Position numbers and translations under genes: made by a program. Positions 26,264-34,930 of a stretch of 64,000 bases of DNA are shown here, one piece after another. Positions within the stretch are counted from its first letter, which is position 1; each line of letters starts with the position of its first letter. The notes under the pieces were generated by a model that was given only the letters and a program-made list of their open reading frames with translations, made no database searches and was not told where the DNA came from. Source of the stretch: Bacteroidia bacterium (GTDB lineage Bacteria; Bacteroidota; Bacteroidia; Cytophagales; Cyclobacteriaceae); assembly GCA_030432655.1 (NCBI GenBank), contig JAUILA010000001.1:62001-126000 (forward strand), written 5' to 3'.

Positions 26264-26674
26264 ATGGCATTAAAAACACAGCCGCATGATGGTTCAGTCA
26301 GTGAATTTCTGGACACGTTGGATGAGAAGAAAAAAGCAGACTGTAAAGAGCTGCTGACGATAATGAAGGAGCTTACAGAAGAGGAGCCCAGGATGTGGGG
26401 TCCTTCCATTGTCGGATTTGGGAAGTACCACTATGTATACGAATCCGGAACGGAGGGTGATTGGTTTCTTACCGGGTTTTCACCCCGTAAAAGAAATTTT
26501 TCCGTCTATGTCATGGATGGATTTAAAAAGCATGCGTCGTTGCTCGAAAAATTGGGTAAACATAAAACCAGTGTTTCCTGTCTTTATTTTAACCGGCTGG
26601 AGGATCTTGATAAGGGAGTCCTGAAAAAGCTACTCCGGGCGTCCATCCGAAACATTCAAAAAAAATACTGCTGA
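26264..26674 (+). CDS. DUF1801 domain protein
   Basis: The ATG at 26264 (MALKTQPHDGSV, 136 aa) is preferred over an upstream TTG that would overlap the SRPBCC gene. The motifs MWGPSIVGFGKYHYVY, FLTGFSPRKRNFSVYV and LGKHKTSVSCLYFNRLEDLD are characteristic of DUF1801, a frataxin-like fold found in small cytoplasmic proteins. The function is unknown. It is sandwiched between the SRPBCC and PAS genes within the repair cluster. Confidence 0.85.
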   Translation: MALKTQPHDGSVSEFLDTLDEKKKADCKELLTIMKELTEEEPRMWGPSIVGFGKYHYVYESGTEGDWFLTGFSPRKRNFSVYVMDGFKKHASLLEKLGKHKTSVSCLYFNRLEDLDKGVLKKLLRASIRNIQKKYC

Positions 26675-26686
26675 AATCACACCTTT

Positions 26687-27316
26687 ATGGAAGAAAAATC
26701 TAAGTCCGGATCAAGAAGTTTCATCAAGTCAGTTATTGAGGTTTCACATATCGAATTCAGTTCATACGACATAAAAAATCATGCGCTGACCTACTCGTCA
26801 GGCCTGGCCAGTAAAATTCTCGGGTATACCGAAGAGGAAATGCGCGATTTCAGCCAGGATTATAATCGCCGGATAATCCATCCCGATGACCTGCAAACCG
26901 TAAATGAACAACTGGAAACACTTATGGCTTCAAAACCGGGCCAGATTGTGGAAATGATCGTTCGTTACCGGCGCCATGACGGCAGGTACATCTGGGGGTA
27001 TACCCGGAAAATGGTGACTGACCGGGATGAAAACGGTACGCCTACGCGAATGACCATTGTTGCGGAGGATATTACCGAACTGGTTTCATTGCAGGAAGAG
27101 CTGGAAGCACGGGTTGCCGAACTGGAAAAGGTCTCCTTCCGCAATCATCATGAGTTGAAAGGTCCGGTCGCATCAATACTGGGGCTCACAAATATGATCC
27201 GTGACAAGGACATGATTGCGGAATACAACAGGGAAATCATGCAGCATTTGTGCCGGACCGTAGCGAAACTGGATACTGTTGTGAGTGAGATTGCCGGTGA
27301 AGAAGAGGATCTCTGA
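26687..27316 (+). CDS. PAS domain protein with a histidine-kinase dimerisation helix but no ATPase domain
   Basis: A 209 aa cytoplasmic protein. A PAS_3-type domain covers about residues 18-130 (GYTEEEMRDF, IHPDDLQTV, YRRHDGRYIWGYT, VAEDITEL). A coiled-coil linker leads into a DHp-like segment (about 145-200) with NHHELKGPVASILGLTNMIRD, where a histidine stands at the usual phosphoacceptor place. The frame then stops after EIAGEEEDL, so there is no HATPase domain. It cannot phosphorylate itself and may be a phosphoacceptor, a dimerisation partner for another kinase, or a plain sensor. It lies 42 bases before the helicase start. Confidence 0.82.
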   Translation: MEEKSKSGSRSFIKSVIEVSHIEFSSYDIKNHALTYSSGLASKILGYTEEEMRDFSQDYNRRIIHPDDLQTVNEQLETLMASKPGQIVEMIVRYRRHDGRYIWGYTRKMVTDRDENGTPTRMTIVAEDITELVSLQEELEARVAELEKVSFRNHHELKGPVASILGLTNMIRDKDMIAEYNREIMQHLCRTVAKLDTVVSEIAGEEEDL

Positions 27317-27357
27317 ATTATCCGTATTTCTGCCTACATTTATTGGTCCGTAATCCT

Positions 27358-29817
27358 ATGGACCAGTCCCGAAAGCATGAATTAATCCGTACCGCCCGTG
27401 AATGGTTTGAAAACCGCGGGTGGTCGCCTTTTCCTTTCCAGGAAGAGGCCTGGAATGCCTATTTTGACGGGATGGACGGCCTGGTGAATGCCCCTACCGG
27501 AAGTGGCAAAACCTATTCGCTCGTAATCCCGGTGATGCTGGGCGCGGTCCGTGAAGAAAGGAACAAAAAACCTGAGCTGAAGGCCATCTGGATCACCCCG
27601 ATAAAAGCCCTGGCCAAGGAGATATTTCTGGCGGCTGAAAGGGCCGCAGAAGGTCTCGGGCTGGACTGGACGGTTGCGCTGAGGACCGGCGATACGTCCG
27701 CCAAAGATCGTCAGAAATTACGCACGTCACCCCCGGACTTGCTGATCACCACGCCGGAAAGCCTCCATCTGATGCTGGCCCAAAAGAATTATCCGAAATT
27801 TTTCAGGTCGCTGGAGGCGATCATTTGCGACGAATGGCATGAACTGCTTGGTTCAAAAAGAGGCGTTCAGATGGAACTGGCCATTTCACGCCTGAAAGGA
27901 ATCTGTCCTGCTCTGAAGGTATGGGGAATCTCCGCGACGATCGGAAATATGGATATCGCCATGGAAGCCTTGTTGGGAGCAGATTATTCGTCCAGGGCGA
28001 CTACAATGATCAGGGCGGATATTAAGAAACAGATCGAAGTAGTGTCCGTTCTCCCGGACGAACTGGATAAACTACCATGGGCAGGACATCTCGGGGCCAA
28101 CCTGATCGACAAGGTGGTACCGATTATAAAAAACAGCACAAGCACACTGATATTTACTAACACCAGGTCCTTCGCCGAAATATGGTATCAGAAATTGCTG
28201 GCCAGGGCTCCGGAGCTGGCAGGAGTGATAGCCATGCATCACGGCAGTATCAGTCGGGAACTGCGCGACTGGGTGGAGGATGCACTTCACGAAGCAAAGC
28301 TTAAAGCAGTGGTATGCACCTCAAGCCTTGATTTGGGTGTCGATTTCCGGCCCGTGGAAACGATCATCCAGGTGGGCAGCCCGAAAGGAGTGGCTCGTTT
28401 TATGCAACGGGCCGGACGGAGCGGGCATCAGCCGGGTGCCCTCAGCCGGATCTACTTTGTACCCACTCATTCACTCGAGCTGATAGAGAGTGCTGCCTTA
28501 CGGGAAGCGGTTCGTACCGGACTGGTGGAAGACCGGATTCCTTACATCCGGTCGTTCGATGTCCTGGCGCAATACCTCGTTACTCTGGCCGTGTCGGACG
28601 GGTTCCGGCCTGCTGAAATATTCCGCGAAGTCAAAAGCACGTTCAGCTACAATAGTATATCAGAAGAAGAGTGGCAATGGATGTTGCGGTTCATTACGAC
28701 AGGCGGACAGGCCCTCACCGCTTATGACGAGTACCGGAAGGTGGAGGTAGAAGAGGGAATTTATAAGGTAACGGAACGACGGATTGCCCTGCGCCACCGG
28801 CTTTCTATCGGGACGATCGTGAGTGATTCTTCCATCAAAGTCAAATACCTGTCCGGTAAATATATCGGTACGATAGAAGAATGGTTCATTTCCCGTCTGA
28901 GTCCGGGGGATGTGTTCTGGTTTGCCGGTCGTAACCTCGAATTGATTCGCATCAAGGATATGACCGCTCAGGTCCGTAATTCAAAAAGAAAATCGGGGAA
29001 GGTCCCTTCCTGGCAGGGGGGGAGAATGCCGCTTTCATCCCAGATGTCAAAAATGCTGCGTGATAAATTGCATGATATTGCGGTGGGCAACCGGACGGGC
29101 TATGATCCTGAACTCGAATTTCTTGAGCCGCTCACAGAATTACAGCGCAGGCGGTCTCATTTACCTGACCGCAATGAGTTTCTCGTCGAATGCTTTGAGT
29201 CCCGCGAGGGCCACCATGTAGTCATGTACCCGTTCGAGGGCCGCCTTGTTCATGAGGGAATTGCTGCCTTGGTGGCTCACCGGATTGCCGCTATCACCCC
29301 GATCACATTCAGCATCGCCATGAACGATTATGGCTTTGAGCTGCTTTCAGACCAGGAAATCCCTGTCATGGAAGCACTGGAAACAAATGTGCTGGGCACG
29401 GAAAATCTTTACCAGGATATCCAGGCAAGTATTAATTCGGTTGAAATGGCACGAAGGCGCTTCAGGGATATTGCGGCCATTGCAGGACTGGTCTTCAAAG
29501 GCTATCCCGGACGCCAGATCAAGGACCGCCACCTGCAGTCATCGTCACAATTATTCTTTGAAGTTTTTCACGATTATGATCCGGAAAACCTGCTCCTGGT
29601 TCAGGCCTACGAGGAGGTGATGGATTTTCAGCTGGAGGAAGCAAGGATGCGAAAAGCCCTGGAACGCATCAACCGGCAGAAGATCATTGTGAAATACCCG
29701 GATAAGCCTACACCATTTGCCTTCCCGATCATGGTCGACAGGCTTAGCCGTGATAAGCTGACCTCGGAAAAACTGGAGGACCGTATCCGTAAAATGAAAC
29801 TTCAGTTTGACGACTAG
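27358..29817 (+). CDS. Ligase-associated DEXH-box helicase (Lhr-like)
   Basis: An 819 aa superfamily 2 helicase using the ATG at 27358; a TTG 15 bases earlier is a weaker choice. Motifs: Q-motif region FPFQEEAW, Walker A APTGSGKT (45-52), DEWH box (158-161), SATIG, and the arginine finger QRAGRSGHQPG. The C-terminal part is the Lhr-specific region. It is the third member of the exonuclease-ligase-helicase-PdeM repair set and is expected to translocate on DNA. The next gene, pdeM, follows in 23 bases. Confidence 0.95.
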   Translation: MDQSRKHELIRTAREWFENRGWSPFPFQEEAWNAYFDGMDGLVNAPTGSGKTYSLVIPVMLGAVREERNKKPELKAIWITPIKALAKEIFLAAERAAEGLGLDWTVALRTGDTSAKDRQKLRTSPPDLLITTPESLHLMLAQKNYPKFFRSLEAIICDEWHELLGSKRGVQMELAISRLKGICPALKVWGISATIGNMDIAMEALLGADYSSRATTMIRADIKKQIEVVSVLPDELDKLPWAGHLGANLIDKVVPIIKNSTSTLIFTNTRSFAEIWYQKLLARAPELAGVIAMHHGSISRELRDWVEDALHEAKLKAVVCTSSLDLGVDFRPVETIIQVGSPKGVARFMQRAGRSGHQPGALSRIYFVPTHSLELIESAALREAVRTGLVEDRIPYIRSFDVLAQYLVTLAVSDGFRPAEIFREVKSTFSYNSISEEEWQWMLRFITTGGQALTAYDEYRKVEVEEGIYKVTERRIALRHRLSIGTIVSDSSIKVKYLSGKYIGTIEEWFISRLSPGDVFWFAGRNLELIRIKDMTAQVRNSKRKSGKVPSWQGGRMPLSSQMSKMLRDKLHDIAVGNRTGYDPELEFLEPLTELQRRRSHLPDRNEFLVECFESREGHHVVMYPFEGRLVHEGIAALVAHRIAAITPITFSIAMNDYGFELLSDQEIPVMEALETNVLGTENLYQDIQASINSVEMARRRFRDIAAIAGLVFKGYPGRQIKDRHLQSSSQLFFEVFHDYDPENLLLVQAYEEVMDFQLEEARMRKALERINRQKIIVKYPDKPTPFAFPIMVDRLSRDKLTSEKLEDRIRKMKLQFDD

Positions 29818-29840
29818 AAAGCTCTCATGTATTTTTGCTT

Positions 29841-30482
29841 ATGGCCGAGATTACGCTGGAGAATGAAACACTGGAGCTGTATGCAGAAAAAGCTGTCTTC
29901 TGGAAGCAGCGAAAGGCACTGCTGCTGGCAGACCTGCACCTGGGCAAAGTCAATCACTTCCGCCGGGCCGGCATCCCCGTATCTTCCCGTCCGAATGACC
30001 AGAACCTGGAACGGTTGATCGACCTCATCCGGAAAACCCGTCCGGAGCGGGTACTTTTCCTGGGAGATCTCTTTCACAGTGCCTATAATTCCGAATGGGA
30101 AGTGTTCGGCCAGACCTTGTCCTATTTTCCGGAAATATCTTTTGAACTCATCCTGGGAAATCACGATGTGATGAGTGACTATCAATACCTTAAACACCGC
30201 CTGGTGCTTCATAAGGAGCCGATTGAAGAGGGTCCTTTCATCCTCAGCCACGAACCACTCGGGCAGCAGCCGGGTAAGTACAACCTGGCTGGTCATATTC
30301 ATCCGGGTGTTCGCCTCACCGGGAAAGGAAGGCAACGACTGGTGCTGCCCTGCTTTCATTTCGGACAAGAGACAGGTATTCTCCCCGCCTTTGGCGTCTT
30401 CACCGGCTTGTATAAAATGCCTGTGAAATCCCGCGACAGGATCTTTGTGGTAGCAGAAAATGAAGTTTTAAGCCTGAAATAG
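29841..30482 (+). CDS. pdeM: Ligase-associated endonuclease PdeM (metallophosphoesterase)
   Basis: A 213 aa calcineurin-type phosphoesterase. Metal motifs are LLADLHLGK (D31, H33), FLGDLFH (G75-D76), LGNHD (106-109), a histidine in LSHEPLG and GHIHPG. In the four-gene repair set PdeM acts as an endonuclease. The ATG at 29841 is chosen over the TTG 6 bases earlier. It follows the helicase closely and closes the repair cluster; a weak hairpin with a T run lies just after the stop. Confidence 0.92.
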   Translation: MAEITLENETLELYAEKAVFWKQRKALLLADLHLGKVNHFRRAGIPVSSRPNDQNLERLIDLIRKTRPERVLFLGDLFHSAYNSEWEVFGQTLSYFPEISFELILGNHDVMSDYQYLKHRLVLHKEPIEEGPFILSHEPLGQQPGKYNLAGHIHPGVRLTGKGRQRLVLPCFHFGQETGILPAFGVFTGLYKMPVKSRDRIFVVAENEVLSLK

Positions 30483-30507
30483 AGGGCTTTATAAATTTTT
30501 TTACTTT
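30470..30507 (+). terminator. Weak terminator after pdeM
   Basis: AAGCC (30470-30474) pairs with GGCTT (30485-30489), followed by ATAAATTTTTTTAC. The five-base stem is short, so this may not be efficient. Confidence 0.3.
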
Positions 30508-30521
30508 TTTATTCTCCCGTC

Positions 30522-30547
30522 TGTAACATCCGTGCAGGCCGCTCGTC
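30522..30547 (+). promoter_or_regulatory. ECF-type promoter upstream of the sigma factor gene
   Basis: TGTAAC (30522-30527) and CGTC (30544-30547) are separated by 16 bases. This is the typical -35 AAC / -10 CGTC geometry of ECF sigma promoters, lying 13 bases before the ATG. It suggests that the sigma factor activates its own operon. Confidence 0.55.
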
Positions 30548-30560
30548 TTAAAGTTGAATC

Positions 30561-31079
30561 ATGACCCTGGAAGAGTTTACGAATGAGGTTTTACCCCTGA
30601 AGAACAAACTGCATCGTTTTGCTGTCCGTTTTTTAGGAGATGATATGGAGGCCCAGGATGTGGTTCAGGAGGTCCTGATTAAAGTATGGCACAGAAGGGA
30701 GGAACTTGATCGTGTGGACAATATGGAAGCATGGTGTATGACGGTCACCAGAAATCTTTCTCTCGATAAACTGAAATCAACAAAACGAAAAAACACAGTA
30801 CAAATGCCGGACGGACTGGATGTTAGTGAGGATCACAAGAGGACACCGTTCCACAGTACTGCTGCAGGAGATATGATGAATAATATTGACAAACTCATGA
30901 TATCACTTCCGGAGAAACAACGACAGGTCATGCAGTTACGGGATATCGAAGGGTTCAGCTATAAGGAAATCAGTGAGATCCTTACCCTGGACCTGAACCA
31001 GGTGAAGGTTAATCTTTTCCGGGCAAGAAAATTCATAAGGGAAAAGTTGTTCGAAATGAACGCATATGGACTACAATAG
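30561..31079 (+). CDS. ECF RNA polymerase sigma factor
   Basis: A 172 aa ECF sigma factor. Region 2 (residues 15-85) has FLGDDMEAQDVVQEVLIKVW; region 4 (120-165) has LPEKQRQVMQLRDIEGFSYKE and LNQVKVNLFRARKFIRE. It directs transcription of stress or envelope genes; the probable targets include its own operon, given the ECF-type promoter upstream. Its stop overlaps the next gene by 14 bases, so the membrane partner is translationally coupled and is the likely anti-sigma factor. Confidence 0.95.
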   Translation: MTLEEFTNEVLPLKNKLHRFAVRFLGDDMEAQDVVQEVLIKVWHRREELDRVDNMEAWCMTVTRNLSLDKLKSTKRKNTVQMPDGLDVSEDHKRTPFHSTAAGDMMNNIDKLMISLPEKQRQVMQLRDIEGFSYKEISEILTLDLNQVKVNLFRARKFIREKLFEMNAYGLQ

Positions 31080-31611
31080 AATTGACATACTGCTAAATAA
31101 ATACTGGGATTGTGAAACAACCCTGGAAGAAGAGCAAGAACTGAGAGCGTTCTTCTCCTCCCGGCAGGACGATGCCAGGTGGGCTAAGGAAGCAGCACTG
31201 TTCCGCTACTTTGAGGAATCGCGAAATAATAGTCCGCTTGGAGAATTTTTTGATCACCGGATTCTTGAGGAGATCGGGAAGTCTGAAAAACCTGCAGGCA
31301 AAGTGAGGAGTTTGTGGATGAATATCGGAAAAGTGGCTGCCGTGATCCTGGTACTGGTTTCTGCGGTCTATTTCTCTGTGGAGGATTTCAGATCAGAACC
31401 TAAAATCAGTCAGGAACTTGGAACCTATGAAGATCCTAAAAAAGCCTTTGAAGAAACTAAAAAAGCGCTCCTGATGCTTTCCGGTTCAATGAACTCGGGC
31501 AAGGAGCAGGTTCAGAAAGTGTCCATTTTCAATGAGGCCCAGGAAACGATTAAGGATGGGACGGATCAGGGAGATGACAAAGAGAAAAAAGAAAGTAAAG
31601 ACAATAAATAA
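31066..31611 (+). CDS. Probable anti-sigma factor, membrane-anchored
   Basis: A 181 aa protein with one transmembrane helix at about residues 85-104 (MNIGKVAAVILVLVSAVYFS). The N-terminal cytoplasmic part (1-84) is helical with a short acidic region like other anti-sigma factors, though no zinc motif is seen. The C-terminal part is periplasmic, charged and low complexity (DGTDQGDDKEKKESKDNK). Overlap with the sigma factor is the main evidence for its role. It precedes the DUF4252 genes. Confidence 0.72.
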   Translation: MDYNRIDILLNKYWDCETTLEEEQELRAFFSSRQDDARWAKEAALFRYFEESRNNSPLGEFFDHRILEEIGKSEKPAGKVRSLWMNIGKVAAVILVLVSAVYFSVEDFRSEPKISQELGTYEDPKKAFEETKKALLMLSGSMNSGKEQVQKVSIFNEAQETIKDGTDQGDDKEKKESKDNK

Positions 31612-31615
31612 TACC

Positions 31616-32131
31616 ATGAAGAAGATACTGTTCATAGCGATTTTAAGCAGCCTGGCCTGGAACATTCAGGCGCAGGACGCTATCTCAAAATTCTTTAGCA
31701 AGTATGAGAATGATATGGACTTCGTCCACGTATCCATGACGAGCCGGATGTTCGGACTCATGTCCAACCTCGAGCTGGAAGACCCGGAAGATCAGGCAAT
31801 CAGTGATGCGATCAGTAAACTCACCGGGCTGAAGATCCTGGCTAAGGAAGACACCGACCAGGCCAAAGCACTCTACCAGGAGGCATTCAGACTTATACCG
31901 GCTTCAGAGTACGATGAACTTATGTCCGTCAGGTCAGAGGACAAGAATATGAAGTTCATGATCAAGGAAAGAGGCGGAACAATCAATGAACTGCTGATGG
32001 TGATGGGAGGTGACCAGGAATTCTTTATCCTCAGTATTGTCGGGGATATTGACCTGGAGCAAATCGCCAAACTGAGCAAGGCCCTGGATATCGACGGGCT
32101 CGATAACCTGGAACAACTGGATAAAGATTAG
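31616..32131 (+). CDS. DUF4252 protein, copy 1
   Basis: The ATG at 31616 gives MKKILFIAILSSLAWNIQAQ, a clear signal peptide, and a mature domain of about 150 aa. Family motifs include FFSKYENDMDFVHVSMTS, YDELMSVRSEDKNMKFMIKE and FFILSIVGDIDLEQIAKL. DUF4252 proteins are secreted, probably envelope-located, and of unknown function. It is the first of three paralogues and starts 4 bases after the anti-sigma stop. Confidence 0.87.
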   Translation: MKKILFIAILSSLAWNIQAQDAISKFFSKYENDMDFVHVSMTSRMFGLMSNLELEDPEDQAISDAISKLTGLKILAKEDTDQAKALYQEAFRLIPASEYDELMSVRSEDKNMKFMIKERGGTINELLMVMGGDQEFFILSIVGDIDLEQIAKLSKALDIDGLDNLEQLDKD

Positions 32132-32188
32132 GATAACACACTTCAAGGAATCAAATACAACTAACTCAAATAATAAAATAACAACACA

Positions 32189-32704
32189 ATGAAAAATCTA
32201 ATAATAACACTCGTATTACTGGGATTCGCGGGAATGGCCGCAGCACAAAGCAAATCGGTCGAAGCTTTCCGGGATAAATATCAGGATGACCGCGACGCCA
32301 AGGTTGTCACCATGAACGGCAGCATGTTTGAATTGCTTTCCTCTATTGCAGAGAATATGGATGAAAGCGAAGATTCAGAAGCCATTTCCAGGATTGCCAA
32401 AGGAATTAAATCCATGCAGGTCCTTGCCATACCCGTTTTCCGCTCCGGCTTGCAGCCGGAAGAAATCGATAAGCTTCATTCAGACTTGAAGAAGGAAAAG
32501 TATGAAGAACTTATGCAGGTTCGCGACAAAGACCAGAAGATCTACTTCATGGCACAGGGCGATGAAAATGAACTTCGTAATATGGTTGTCCTGGTGCGTG
32601 AGGATGAGGAGTTTATCATGTTCAATATTGATGGCACCCTGAATATGAAGGATCTTGCGTATATTGTCGATAATCACAAAAACCTTGACATCGACGTAGA
32701 TTAA
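32189..32704 (+). CDS. DUF4252 protein, copy 2
   Basis: A 171 aa paralogue of copy 1, with a signal peptide (MKNLIITLVLLGFAGMAAAQ) and the blocks EAFRDKYQDDRDAKVVTMNGS, YEELMQVRDKDQKIYFMAQ and FIMFNIDGTLNMKDLAYI. The 57-base gap from copy 1 contains no visible terminator. Unknown function. Confidence 0.87.
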   Translation: MKNLIITLVLLGFAGMAAAQSKSVEAFRDKYQDDRDAKVVTMNGSMFELLSSIAENMDESEDSEAISRIAKGIKSMQVLAIPVFRSGLQPEEIDKLHSDLKKEKYEELMQVRDKDQKIYFMAQGDENELRNMVVLVREDEEFIMFNIDGTLNMKDLAYIVDNHKNLDIDVD

Positions 32705-32720
32705 GGTATCAGCAGAAAAT

Positions 32721-33212
32721 ATGAGTTTAAAAGCTTTCTTAACAGGGATATTCCTTACCGGAATATTCCTTTCTGCACATGCGCAGACCGATACAACCCA
32801 GGATTTTCATGAGCGCCATGAGGAGGCATTCACCTTGTTCTTTTATAAGAATTCACTGAGAATGCTTAATATGGCAGATAATGAGGCCTTTGCAGAGCTG
32901 ATCCGGGATATCGATAAAATGAAATTCGTGCGGATCGATAAATCGGCGGAAAACTTTTCCAGGTCTGAATACAACGACCTGGTTGAAAGGTATCACGGGG
33001 AATCTTTTGATGACCTGATGACCATGCGCAGCAACGGAGCAAACCTGAATGTGTTTATCAAGGAAAAGAATAACACCACGCACGGACTGGTCATTCTGAT
33101 GGAAGATGAGGAGAATTTTTCCATCGTCGATATTATCGGAGCGGTCCCTTTACAGCGCATCGCCGAGCTTGTATCAAAAATTCAATCCACCGATTCCTTC
33201 GAGTGGGATTAA
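32721..33212 (+). CDS. DUF4252 protein, copy 3
   Basis: A 163 aa paralogue, the most divergent of the three, with a signal peptide (MSLKAFLTGIFLTGIFLSAHAQ) and FHERHEEAFTLFFYKN, FDDLMTMRSNGANLNVFIKE and FSIVDIIGAVPLQRIAELV. It ends 16 bases before the ABC ATPase start, so the ABC transporter is likely in the same transcript. Unknown function. Confidence 0.85.
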   Translation: MSLKAFLTGIFLTGIFLSAHAQTDTTQDFHERHEEAFTLFFYKNSLRMLNMADNEAFAELIRDIDKMKFVRIDKSAENFSRSEYNDLVERYHGESFDDLMTMRSNGANLNVFIKEKNNTTHGLVILMEDEENFSIVDIIGAVPLQRIAELVSKIQSTDSFEWD

Positions 33213-33228
33213 TATAAAGCAAAAAATT

Positions 33229-34128
33229 TTGGAAACTGTTTTAAGAATTGAACACCTCGTCAAGAAGTATGGCCGGATAACTGCGGTAAATGACTTGTCC
33301 CTGGAGGTGCCTGCCGGTACCGTGTTTGGAATCCTTGGTCCCAACGGCAGTGGTAAAACCACTACCCTCGGGATCATCCTTGACGTTATTAACCGGACAG
33401 GCGGAGAGTATTACTGGTTTGAAAAAAAGCCTGATAAGAGTATACGCAAACGAATCGGCGCCATTCTTGAAACTCCCATTTTTTACCCGTACCTGACCGC
33501 TGTTCAGAATCTTAAAATTGTCGCTCAGATCAAGGATCTGCCTGATCCCGATATTAACGGCGTGCTGAAAAAGGTGGAACTGTATGACCGCCGGCATGAC
33601 CGGTTCAAGACCTATTCGCTGGGAATGAAGCAGCGCCTGTCCATTGCTTCTGCGCTTCTTTGTAATCCGGATGTAATGATCCTGGATGAGCCGACCAATG
33701 GCCTGGACCCGCAGGGGATTGCAGAAATACGAGAACTTATCAAGCAAATTGCCCTCGACGGTAAAACAATAATCCTCGCCAGTCACCTGCTGGACGAGGT
33801 ACAAAAGGTCTGTACAGACTTTTGTGTACTTAAACAAGGCTCAATGATCTACAGCGGGAAAGTGGAAGATGTTTCCTCCGGCGTAGCCATGGTGGAAGTC
33901 CGTGTACCCTCAGGCGATATCGGTGAGGTTCTTTCAGGATTTGAGGGTGCAACGAAAGTAGAACGGGACATCCATGGCTACCTGGTAACCATGCAACCCG
34001 AAAAATCGGCAGTGGACCTTAACAAATATCTGTTTGAACAAGGGATTACTGTATCGCATCTGCTCACCCAGAAGAAGAGCCTTGAAAAACAATTCCTCGA
34101 ACTTTTAGCCGAATCGGACCATGCTTAA
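33229..34128 (+). CDS. ABC transporter ATP-binding protein
   Basis: A 299 aa ATPase starting at TTG 33229 (reading METVLRIEHLVKKYG). The upstream in-frame extension would overlap the DUF4252 gene and adds no domain, so it is rejected. Walker A is GPNGSGKT, signature YSLGMKQRLSIASAL, Walker B MILDEPTNGLD, H-loop ASHLLDEV. The C-terminal extension is typical of ABC-2 export ATPases. It partners the permease encoded next, which overlaps by 8 bases. The substrate is unknown. Confidence 0.92.
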   Translation: METVLRIEHLVKKYGRITAVNDLSLEVPAGTVFGILGPNGSGKTTTLGIILDVINRTGGEYYWFEKKPDKSIRKRIGAILETPIFYPYLTAVQNLKIVAQIKDLPDPDINGVLKKVELYDRRHDRFKTYSLGMKQRLSIASALLCNPDVMILDEPTNGLDPQGIAEIRELIKQIALDGKTIILASHLLDEVQKVCTDFCVLKQGSMIYSGKVEDVSSGVAMVEVRVPSGDIGEVLSGFEGATKVERDIHGYLVTMQPEKSAVDLNKYLFEQGITVSHLLTQKKSLEKQFLELLAESDHA

Positions 34129-34930
34129 ATTATTACGACTGGATTATCTGAAAGTAAAGAATTACAGGCCGTTCTGGGTACTGAACATCCTGTATATGTT
34201 CCTGGTCGTGAGTGTTCCGATCTCACTGCTGGAGTTCCTCAAGTGGCTTAAAATGAAAGGGGCGGAATTTGAAGGATTTGACCCTATGAAAATCCCCATT
34301 CTTTTCTTTCCGGATATCTGGCAGAATATCACTTATTTTTACACCCTGCCCATTTTTCTCATTTTCCTGGGCATTGTGGTCATTATTACCATCTCAAATG
34401 AATTCTCCTATAAAACGGTAAGACAGAATATTATTGACGGACTCGACCGGACTGATTTTATTAAGTCAAAACTGCTGATGATCGGAGTGCTGGCCCTGGC
34501 CTCTACGCTTGTCGTATTTGTGACCTGCTTGATTTCCGGCCTGATTTATACCCCTGACCTTGATATGGGGGATGTCTTTAACGGAATGGAATTCATATTC
34601 GCCTATTTCCTGTACGTCATACTGTACCTGGTACTGGCCTTTCTGCTAACTGTCTACCTGCGGCGATCTGCCCTTACAATCTTCCTTCTCATGCTGTACC
34701 GTCCGATCGAAGGGGTGCTGATTGCCATTGCCACAAAGTACGATGTGGATTTCATTACTGACTACCTGCCGCTTCAGGCAGCAAGCAGAATGATTGAAGT
34801 GCCTTTCCCCCGGTACTGGTTCCAGGAAATCACGGATTATGTTCCCCTGGTTCCGACCCTGGTGGTTTGTGCGTATATAGTCCTGTTTGTTTACCTTATT
34901 TCCCTGCGACTGAAAAAATCAGACCTCTGA
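34121..34930 (+). CDS. ABC-2 type transporter permease
   Basis: A 269 aa membrane protein with about six helices, including WVLNILYMFLVVSVPISLL near residue 20, FLIFLGIVVIITIS, and a last helix VVCAYIVLFVYLI. SNEFSYKTVRQNIIDGLDR is a characteristic cytoplasmic loop of ABC-2 permeases. It overlaps the ATPase gene by 8 bases. The TGA stop abuts the CDF gene stop as TGATCA, leaving no intergenic base. Confidence 0.9.
   Translation: MLKLLRLDYLKVKNYRPFWVLNILYMFLVVSVPISLLEFLKWLKMKGAEFEGFDPMKIPILFFPDIWQNITYFYTLPIFLIFLGIVVIITISNEFSYKTVRQNIIDGLDRTDFIKSKLLMIGVLALASTLVVFVTCLISGLIYTPDLDMGDVFNGMEFIFAYFLYVILYLVLAFLLTVYLRRSALTIFLLMLYRPIEGVLIAIATKYDVDFITDYLPLQAASRMIEVPFPRYWFQEITDYVPLVPTLVVCAYIVLFVYLISLRLKKSDL

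Noticed and set aside
33106-33228. Upstream extension of the ABC ATPase into the DUF4252 gene
   Set aside because: It overlaps copy 3 in another frame and adds no domain; the TTG at 33229 fits the normal ATPase start.
33241-33837. Minus-strand ORF of 198 codons within the ABC ATPase
   Set aside because: It mirrors a gene with all Walker motifs; no homologous pattern is visible on the minus strand.
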